NCBI GenBank assembly: GCA_964449835.1
Contig: CAYVBZ010000072.1
Span: 1 to 10,027, forward strand
DNA from: JABDGC01 sp964449835
GTDB taxonomy: Bacteria > Pseudomonadota > Gammaproteobacteria > DSM-16500
Direction of reading: 5' to 3'
DNA length: 10,027 nucleotides
This document shows, piece by piece, positions 4,648 through 10,027 of this stretch. The notes under the pieces are model-generated. The model made no database searches. It was given only the letters and a program-made list of their open reading frames with translations, and was not told the DNA's origin. Both the position numbers and the translations under genes were made by a program. Numbering within the stretch: the first letter of the stretch is position 1; the number at the start of each line of letters is the position of its first letter.

Positions 4648-7600
4648 TTATTTAACCCTTAGCTTAGACCAAGGAAAACAGCCGGAACCCGAGGAGTGGG
4701 CGGGGGCTTTAGCCTTCTCGCCCTGAACTGTCCTCCCTTCCCCTTCCCCTCCAGAAAAAAGCCCGAGTTGAGAAGGCCCATCCTCGATCCTTCGATCTTT
4801 GATCTCATCCGCTGGTTCATTAACTGTATTGTTGGGACTTGCTGGAAGCATTCGATATATATTAGCTGATATATTAGCTGCTTGTGCTTGCTCAACTGCT
4901 TGCTGTTTTTTCGTTTGGCTCTGTTTCGTGGCAAGGTAAACGTAAACACCTCCCGCAATAACCGAAGCCCCACCCACGCCAATCATGGTTCCAACGGCCC
5001 AAGCTGCAATGCCGGCCAAGATCCCCAGCGCAGCGCCTACACCCGTTAAGGTTGCGGCAAGACCCAAGACCACGCCAACCACAGCCAAGGCCGTTTTCCA
5101 GCCTTTGGAGGGAGTTACTTTTGGAGCTTGCGCCGGCACAGGATTTTCGTCACTGCGCGGCAAGAACAGGTCTTCTTCGTTTTTTTCTTCTCCTGATTCA
5201 CTATGCAGGGAGTCAACCCAATCGGAATCATCTTCTTCTTGCTCTTCTCCTGATTCACTTTGCTCTTCTCTTGATTCACTATGCAGGGAGTCAATCAAAT
5301 CTTGAATAAGCTCAGACTTGTCTTCTACTTCAACAGGTGCATTGGGTTCATCAACACTGCCACGAAACTCTATCCCGCGTGCATTACAGATTGATTTCTT
5401 GTCAAGGATTTCTGGATCTATCTTGCAATTGGCGCACTCCTGGACAAGCTGCTCTGCGGAAGGGTGTTGTTTTTTTTGTAAGTCGCTTGCAATATAAACC
5501 ATTTCGATTTCGTCTTCTTCCACTTCGTCTTTTTCCATAAAAATTGACGTAGCAGCCATTCCTATGATTTCCGAGGAAAAACGACCGCAATTGACTTTGT
5601 CTTTTTGCCATCCCAAGTAAAAAATATTATTTTTCTGCAAAGTAAAATTGCTCGCATCCAGAATTTTTTTGAGTGGATCTAAGGAGTAAATAATCGAGAG
5701 AGAAAGCTTTGCAGGATCCCGCAGCATGCCCCAGGTGTCTGAACAAGGATCAAAGAAATAACAATCATTTTCTTGAATCATGAGCATTGTCCAATGCTGA
5801 CGTGGCAATACTTTCCAAGTATTCTGACATTCAGCCAAAGGAACAAAATAAACTTCATCCGGATTTTCCTTTTGCAACGCCCTGATCTTATTTAAAACTC
5901 TGGGCAAAGGAGTGGCACCGATATTTTTCATATTAGATTCGTTAGAATCTGAACCCGCGCTCGTCAAAACCGCGCTTTGACCATTGGCAGTAAACCGAGC
6001 GCCATAGACCTTCGGGTCAGGTTTATCGGGTTTCGCATTCCACTCCTCATCACTCCACTCATCATTATTAGGCTCAATGATTTCAACATGATAGTTCTCA
6101 TCGGCTTGCTCTGCTGCCTTGCTCAATTTGAAGAAAGCAAAATCGAAAGTGCTATTGGCTGAAAGTTCTTTTACTTTGCCATTGACTGGCGCAGGCTCAA
6201 CACTGTCGTCTTTGATTTCATCATTGCTTGGGGGAAATTCTTCTGAACCAATAAGATTGAAATCTTCTTTAGACTCACGATCACTGCCATGAAATTCTTC
6301 CTTAGGATCGACTTCAGAGTTTGGCTCAATGATCTGGATCTGAGATTCATTTTCAGTGTCTGTTGCACTCTCTTCCGATTCGGGAGGGCGAGGGCCGTCA
6401 ACAATCTCGAAATCATCGTCGCTAGAAATTTCTGGACCTGAATGCGGGATCTCGTCTTTCTGAATTATTTCAATGCCCTTGACCCAGTTATACAGCCATC
6501 CTCCCGGCGCTCGCAGGTCGTCCTGTTCAGCTTGCAGATCGTTCTGTTCAGCTTGCAGTTTGTCCTGCTTGTTGTTGAAGGCTTGGACAAAATAAAACAG
6601 AGCATTGCGGATGACTTTTTCATGGTGATTCATAAAACGATTTTTTACCATCACCGGGGCGGCCTGGAGCGCTTCCACAAATTCCTCTTCGGTCATGGGA
6701 TTTTTCATGAGAATTGATTTTATTAAATTATAAAAAGCTGAGGAAGCACCTGCCCGGTCAATTGCATCTTTGCAAGACATATTAAAGCTGTCAGGATCGA
6801 GTTTATGAATGATAAAATCGGTGAGGGCAAACTTAATAAAGTAAAAGTAAACCGCAAGATGCTGCTCTTGATTTAATTTAGTTAAATCGGTGAAACCCAG
6901 CGCATCAAAACTCTCGTTAATTAACCTCGTTAAAATTTTAGCCTCTTGCTCTTCATATAAAAGCTCTTTAACCCGGGGGCTAATGTAAAAATCTTGGATG
7001 GGCGTCTCTTCTTTTTCTTTACTTTGTGTCCCCATAGCAATGGCCAACATTCTTTCTATGGCCGCGTCTTTAGAAATTTCAGAATTTTCTGTTTTCTTAT
7101 TATCTAAGAGATCATGACTCATTAATCCTTTATCTGCGGGCAGCGTGATAACAGCAATATTCGTATGACTGTCTTCAAGCGCCTCAAGTTTCGCCGTCAG
7201 GGTTTTTTCCCAAGTGCCTTCATAGGATTCTCTATCCCGCCCAAGATTATTAAAATAAATATGCGTGATGCCTTTCTTTTTTTGAGAATTTTCTTTCTGA
7301 ACACGCAGCCATAACTCAAAAAAGGGATTGACGCCGGGTTTTCCTTTGAGCGCAAGGTTATAGAGCCATTTACCAAACTTTTTAAACCAGCCTCTAAACC
7401 AAGATTCATCATTGGCTTTTTCATCAAAATATTGGCCCTGTGTGCCGAAGCGAAGTTCTTGTGGTTCTTTCTTTTTTTCTAAATAGGCATATTCTCGTGT
7501 TGAAGGTAAACTTGTTGTATAGATAGGATGAAAATCCAGCACCATCCCTTCAATTTTGCCTCTCAGAGAGTCACTGTAGGCGGGCGTACGGTAATTTTCT

Positions 7601-8238
7601 TCGGTGTAACCCTTCTTTCTCCCTAAACGATCTTTTAGTGCTTTTTTGGCAGCATCGCTCGTATCTAGAAGCTTGACCCCGGCATCTGTCATTACTTTTA
7701 TCAAAAATTTTGCGGTTCGCCGCAGAGCGCCGTTTTTATTTACGTAAATAGCCTTAACAAATTCGATAAGCTCTTCACTCAAAAGGAGTGCGTCTCTATC
7801 CTCATCGTTTAACAGAGCAAAAAAGAATTCTTCATGTAAATTTTTATATGCGACATCCGCACATGGACTCTTCCCCTCGCCGCAGTGTTTCAAGAGGTCT
7901 TTGGCATAGTCTTTTTTTGCTAACGAGGAGTCGATTGGAATCTCTTTTGCCAGGTTGGATAAATAATAGAAATAATTTAGGTTCAGAAGGTCATTATTGT
8001 TTTGTACAAACGCTAAGAGCTCTTCTTCGGAAGGGTCAGCTTCTTCGGCTTTAACTGAGACAAACCCATTTTCTTCATTTTCATCTTCATCTTCGGCTTT
8101 AACTGAGACAAACCCATCATCTTCATCTTCATCTTTATTTTCAGACGACAAGGAACTTGACCCAGGTGGGACCCCAGGTGTGACATCTTCGTCTTCTGGT
8201 ACTGTTGAATTAAAACCGTCTTCTTCTCTGGGTAACAT
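4648..8238 (-). CDS. Large predicted effector: CX5R phosphatase-like region, Ulp1-like (clan CE) cysteine protease and membrane segment
   Basis: I cannot name this 1196-residue protein. In order: an acidic N-terminus with two 16-residue repeats (about 42-65); a mostly helical region (70-320); HIYFNNLGRDR (326-336) and NIAVITLPADKGLM (360-373); a CX5R loop C489-KDAID-R495-AG, resembling phosphoinositide-phosphatase P-loops such as SopB/IpgD; a short heptad repeat near 560-573; acidic disordered linkers (about 590-760); then a Ulp1-like signature H815-W816, D830, Q878 and C884-G885 with Q-x5-C spacing. More acidic Ser/Glu repeats follow (about 982-1015), then a glycine-rich hydrophobic stretch (1048-1103) and a polar Ser/Gly-rich tail. 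The ATG at 8238 has AGAGG 10 bases upstream. No N-terminal signal peptide is seen. I infer a Dot/Icm-type effector that could act on a phosphorylated substrate and on ubiquitin-like conjugates at a host membrane. The CE motif is secure; phosphatase activity and secretion are not. Confidence 0.75.
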   Translation of the reverse strand: MLPREEDGFNSTVPEDEDVTPGVPPGSSSLSSENKDEDEDDGFVSVKAEDEDENEENGFVSVKAEEADPSEEELLAFVQNNNDLLNLNYFYYLSNLAKEIPIDSSLAKKDYAKDLLKHCGEGKSPCADVAYKNLHEEFFFALLNDEDRDALLLSEELIEFVKAIYVNKNGALRRTAKFLIKVMTDAGVKLLDTSDAAKKALKDRLGRKKGYTEENYRTPAYSDSLRGKIEGMVLDFHPIYTTSLPSTREYAYLEKKKEPQELRFGTQGQYFDEKANDESWFRGWFKKFGKWLYNLALKGKPGVNPFFELWLRVQKENSQKKKGITHIYFNNLGRDRESYEGTWEKTLTAKLEALEDSHTNIAVITLPADKGLMSHDLLDNKKTENSEISKDAAIERMLAIAMGTQSKEKEETPIQDFYISPRVKELLYEEQEAKILTRLINESFDALGFTDLTKLNQEQHLAVYFYFIKFALTDFIIHKLDPDSFNMSCKDAIDRAGASSAFYNLIKSILMKNPMTEEEFVEALQAAPVMVKNRFMNHHEKVIRNALFYFVQAFNNKQDKLQAEQNDLQAEQDDLRAPGGWLYNWVKGIEIIQKDEIPHSGPEISSDDDFEIVDGPRPPESEESATDTENESQIQIIEPNSEVDPKEEFHGSDRESKEDFNLIGSEEFPPSNDEIKDDSVEPAPVNGKVKELSANSTFDFAFFKLSKAAEQADENYHVEIIEPNNDEWSDEEWNAKPDKPDPKVYGARFTANGQSAVLTSAGSDSNESNMKNIGATPLPRVLNKIRALQKENPDEVYFVPLAECQNTWKVLPRQHWTMLMIQENDCYFFDPCSDTWGMLRDPAKLSLSIIYSLDPLKKILDASNFTLQKNNIFYLGWQKDKVNCGRFSSEIIGMAATSIFMEKDEVEEDEIEMVYIASDLQKKQHPSAEQLVQECANCKIDPEILDKKSICNARGIEFRGSVDEPNAPVEVEDKSELIQDLIDSLHSESREEQSESGEEQEEDDSDWVDSLHSESGEEKNEEDLFLPRSDENPVPAQAPKVTPSKGWKTALAVVGVVLGLAATLTGVGAALGILAGIAAWAVGTMIGVGGASVIAGGVYVYLATKQSQTKKQQAVEQAQAANISANIYRMLPASPNNTVNEPADEIKDRRIEDGPSQLGLFSGGEGEGRTVQGEKAKAPAHSSGSGCFPWSKLRVK
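5194..5294 (-). repeat. Imperfect in-frame repeats encoding DSLHSES
   Basis: A 23-base sequence at 5194-5216 recurs exactly at 5272-5294, and a shorter part (TGATTCACT) recurs at 5251. In the large protein this gives DSLHSES twice, plus a partial SESGEEQ (about residues 982-1015), in the acidic linker between the protease region and the membrane segment. It reads as slippage or unequal crossover inside coding sequence. Confidence 0.75.
6523..6558 (-). repeat. 21-base in-frame repeat encoding LQAEQ(N/D)D heptads
   Basis: CTGTTCAGCTTGCAG occurs at 6523-6537 and 6544-6558, a 21-base period with a degenerate third unit on the low side. It encodes seven-residue units (LQAEQND, LQAEQDD, LRA) near residues 560-575, probably a short coiled coil separating the CX5R region from the acidic linker. 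Confidence 0.75.
8042..8117 (-). repeat. 48-base in-frame repeat encoding GFVSVKAE
   Basis: A 28-base sequence at 8042-8069 recurs exactly at 8090-8117 (period 48, i.e. 16 codons). It gives two GFVSVKAE units at residues 42-49 and 58-65 of the large protein, each followed by acidic residues. Copy number may vary between strains. Confidence 0.8.
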
Positions 8239-8278
8239 CTTCTATTTACCTCTTCTGTGTGCTGTTTATTTTTTAAAC

Positions 8279-8284
8279 ATTATA
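8279..8284 (-). promoter_or_regulatory. Consensus -10 element of the large gene
   Basis: TATAAT on the minus strand, 40 bases before the ATG at 8238. No -35 hexamer resembling TTGACA stands at 16-18 bases, which fits a promoter that depends on an activator such as the one suggested by the repeats just upstream. Confidence 0.5.
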
Positions 8285-8305
8285 CTTAAATTGTATACCA
8301 AAAAA

Positions 8306-8322
8306 CTTAACATATCCTTAAA
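8306..8322 (-). promoter_or_regulatory. PmrA-like direct-repeat operator (candidate)
   Basis: The minus strand reads TTTAAG GATAT GTTAAG: two TTAAG half-sites with an 11-base period, TTAA-N7-TTAA. It begins 21 bases upstream of the -10, about where a -35 would be. A third TTAA lies at 8286-8289, 21 bases (two helical turns) away. This resembles the YTTAAK-N5-YTTAAK box of the response regulator PmrA, which controls many Dot/Icm effectors in Legionella and Coxiella. The stretch is AT-rich, so chance similarity is possible. Confidence 0.4.
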
Positions 8323-8398
8323 ATTTTCATTGCCTTAGCCAGTCAAATCTCTTAGACTTTTCGCAGTTTTAACCCCCGCCTTGATGGAAGATAAGCTA

Positions 8399-9133
8399 AT
8401 GAATAATATAAAAATACTCTGCGTTATCCCGAGCCGCATTGCCTCGACCCGGATACCGCGCAAAGCGCTTTTGCCTATCCAGGGGAAGCCAATGGTGCAG
8501 TGGACTTATGAAAATGCGAGCCGCAGCCAAACGATGGCCAAGGTGGTCGTCGCAACGGATAGCCTTGAAATTGCTGAAGTAATTACGGCTTGCGGCGGGA
8601 CGGTTGAAATGACTGACCCGGAAATTCCCACAGGATCGGACCGCGCGGCGGTGGTGGCAGAGCGTTATCCGGAAATGGATGTGATTATTAATCTGCAAGG
8701 AGATGAGCCTTTTATTAAACCGCAGATGTTGGATGAACTGGCCCTGCCCTATCTGCAAGGCGAAGCGCCGGAAATGGCGACCTTGGCTTATCCTTTATTG
8801 CCCCATGAAATGGCGGACCCCGGGATTGTGAAAATTGTCACGGATTTAAAACAGAATGCGCTGTATTTTTCGCGGGCGATGGTTCCTTATCAGCGGCAAA
8901 AGACTGAGGTGCCGCTTTATCATCATATGGGGATTTATGCCTTTCGGCGGGATTTTCTACTGCGGTTTACGAAGTTGGCGCAGACGCCTTTGGAATTGGC
9001 GGAGAGTTTGGAGCAGCTGCGGGCGCTCGAGCATGGTCATCGGATTCGGGTTTGTGTGACAGAGCACAGGACCTTGGAGGTGAATACGCAAGAGGAGTAT
9101 GAGCGGGCGCAGTCATTTGTGTATGAGGGATAA
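8399..9133 (+). CDS. kdsB: 3-deoxy-manno-octulosonate cytidylyltransferase (CMP-Kdo synthetase), divergent
   Basis: Predicted to activate Kdo with CTP to CMP-Kdo for the LPS inner core. The 244 residues are close to E. coli KdsB (248). Signatures are VIPSRIASTRIP (9-20), QGKPMVQ (28-34), VATD (51-54), PTGSDR (77-82), NLQGDEP (98-104), ALYFSRA (154-160), HHMGIYAFR (175-183) and LEQLRAL (204-210). Overall it looks nearer to the chlamydial style (YENA, IYAFR) than to E. coli. Two departures stand out: the usual PGK of the nucleotide loop is PRK (20-22), and the late Asp of VDTPxD is Asn229 (VNTQEE). The ATG at 8399 has GGAAG 8 bases upstream; TTG at 8381 and ATG at 8384 in the same frame are less well placed. 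It is divergent from the large gene over 160 bases; I could not assign its promoter. Confidence 0.9.
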   Translation: MNNIKILCVIPSRIASTRIPRKALLPIQGKPMVQWTYENASRSQTMAKVVVATDSLEIAEVITACGGTVEMTDPEIPTGSDRAAVVAERYPEMDVIINLQGDEPFIKPQMLDELALPYLQGEAPEMATLAYPLLPHEMADPGIVKIVTDLKQNALYFSRAMVPYQRQKTEVPLYHHMGIYAFRRDFLLRFTKLAQTPLELAESLEQLRALEHGHRIRVCVTEHRTLEVNTQEEYERAQSFVYEG

Positions 9134-9146
9134 ATAAAACCTCTGT

Positions 9147-9196
9147 CTAGTACAGCATTCGTTCAGGATGACAAAATTAAACAAGCGCTGTACTAG
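9147..9196. repeat. Perfect 10-base inverted repeat between kdsB and the MFS gene
   Basis: CTAGTACAGC (9147-9156) pairs with GCTGTACTAG (9187-9196) around a 30-base loop; the right arm includes the stop codon of the convergent transporter gene. The loop read on the minus strand contains GTCATCCTGAACGAA. The span fills the gap between two convergent genes. No T-run follows on either strand, so it may be a small dispersed repeat element and not a normal terminator. Confidence 0.55.
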
Positions 9197-10027
9197 GTTT
9201 CTGTTTGAGCAGAGAGCATTTGCTTTCCATCACCCGCTCTGAGACAAATAAAAATCCCGGCTGAACAAAAAGTCAGGGCCCCCATGAGGAAAAAGGCCTG
9301 ATGGAAAACTTGAGGAGTCAGATGTAAGGGTTCGTGGATTTGAGAAGAATAATAACGCAGTAGAATAGCAGCAACGGCGACACCCAAGCTCTGCGCGAGC
9401 ACTTGGACCGTGCTAGTAATACTCGTGGACGCACTCAGTTCGTCTTCATGAATATCAGCGAGCGCCAGTGAGTTCATGCCCGTGTATTGTCCCGCAGTAA
9501 AAACGCCAAAGACAAAAGACAAAGCGGCAATTGTGTAGAAGGAAGTATCTGTCCCCACCCATTGAAACAGCCACAAAACAGAACCCACCATAAAAGTATT
9601 CGTCAACAAGTACCTTCTATAGCCTACACGTCGTAAAATTCGTGAAGCCAGGGGCTTGGAAAACATAATACCAACGGCCATCGGCGCCACCAACAATCCT
9701 GAAAGTTCTGCGCTATACCCCAGGCCAACTTGCTGCAACAAAGGCAGCAAAAAAGGCAGGCCGCCAAAACCGAGACGCGCGAAGAGGTTCCCCATGACAG
9801 AAATCCGAAAAGAGCGGATGCGGAACAGGCTGGTTTTAATCACAGGCGCGGAATGATAGGGAGCGTGTAAAAAATAAATAATCAACATCAGCGCAGCGAT
9901 GGCGAGTTTTAAAAAAGTTGAGCTTAAATTCAGGTGGGTTTCACTGAGTTCCGCAAGTGAAACACAGAGCATGCCTAGACTGCCGCCGAATAAAATAAAA
10001 CCCCAGAAATCAAAAGGCCGGGCTTTT
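9193..10027 (-). CDS. MFS transporter, DHA2 (EmrB/MdtD-like) family, C-terminal part
   Basis: Partial gene: the frame stays open through the window edge, so the N-terminal half is missing. Counting codons before the Met at 9972, 277 residues are visible, starting KARPFDFWGFILFGGSLG. This matches the loop-plus-helix near the middle of 14-helix DHA2 drug/proton antiporters. Several hydrophobic helices follow (such as LAIAALMLIIYFL, LAPMAVGIMFSKPLASRI and FYTIAALSFVFGVFTAGQYTG), then STVQVLAQSLGVAVAAILL, a stretch typical of the late DHA2 helices. It should be an inner-membrane proton-driven efflux pump; the substrate cannot be told from sequence. It ends convergently with kdsB, its TAG stop lying inside an inverted repeat. 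Confidence 0.85.
   Translation of the reverse strand, partial: KARPFDFWGFILFGGSLGMLCVSLAELSETHLNLSSTFLKLAIAALMLIIYFLHAPYHSAPVIKTSLFRIRSFRISVMGNLFARLGFGGLPFLLPLLQQVGLGYSAELSGLLVAPMAVGIMFSKPLASRILRRVGYRRYLLTNTFMVGSVLWLFQWVGTDTSFYTIAALSFVFGVFTAGQYTGMNSLALADIHEDELSASTSITSTVQVLAQSLGVAVAAILLRYYSSQIHEPLHLTPQVFHQAFFLMGALTFCSAGIFICLRAGDGKQMLSAQTET

Noticed and set aside
4985..5309. Overlapping plus-strand open frames rich in Ser, Cys and Pro opposite the large gene
   Set aside because: They are antisense readings of acidic codons (GAA/GAG/GAT read as Ser/Phe/Leu-rich), lack ribosome sites and resemble no protein; the minus-strand frame has clear motifs.
8042..8117. CRISPR-like direct repeats
   Set aside because: Only two copies, in frame within coding sequence, encoding an amino-acid repeat; no array.

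Overview
The window looks like chromosome of a Gram-negative gammaproteobacterium. Standard housekeeping proteins are present (L21, L27, S20, ObgE, PanB, PanC), and a KdsB-type CMP-Kdo synthetase implies Kdo-containing LPS. A 1196-residue, acidic, multidomain protein with eukaryote-directed enzyme motifs, possibly under a PmrA-like operator, points to a host-associated lineage of the Legionellales/Coxiella type. That placement is inferred from gene content and style, not from a database match.

Layout, left to right. (1) 1-1643: panB-panC on the minus strand, translationally coupled by an ATGA overlap, making pantoate and then pantothenate. A long imperfect hairpin follows panC. (2) 1803-2135: rpsT, divergent from panB, with a TTG start and its own terminator. 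(3) 2205-2806: two tandem paralogous small proteins, each a coiled coil plus a C-terminal membrane anchor. The second runs convergently into the end of obgE. (4) 2784-4486: the conserved rplU-rpmA-obgE cluster on the minus strand, with a clear -10 promoter element before rplU and a strong intrinsic terminator between rpmA and obgE. (5) 4648-8238: one very large minus-strand gene, followed by a GC-rich hairpin and preceded by a consensus -10 and TTAA-N7-TTAA direct repeats. (6) 8399-9133: a divergent KdsB-like gene on the plus strand. (7) 9193-10027: the 3' part of a DHA2-type MFS transporter gene on the minus strand, cut by the window edge.

The main discovery candidate is the protein at 4648-8238. 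It combines a CX5R phosphatase-like loop (C489-R495), acidic linkers with SUMO-interaction-like motifs, a complete Ulp1-like (clan CE) cysteine-protease signature (H815, D830, Q878, C884) and a glycine-rich membrane-insertion segment (about 1048-1103). I read it as a probable secreted effector with two predicted catalytic modules and a membrane anchor. The catalytic motifs are directly visible; secretion, substrates and activity are inferred.
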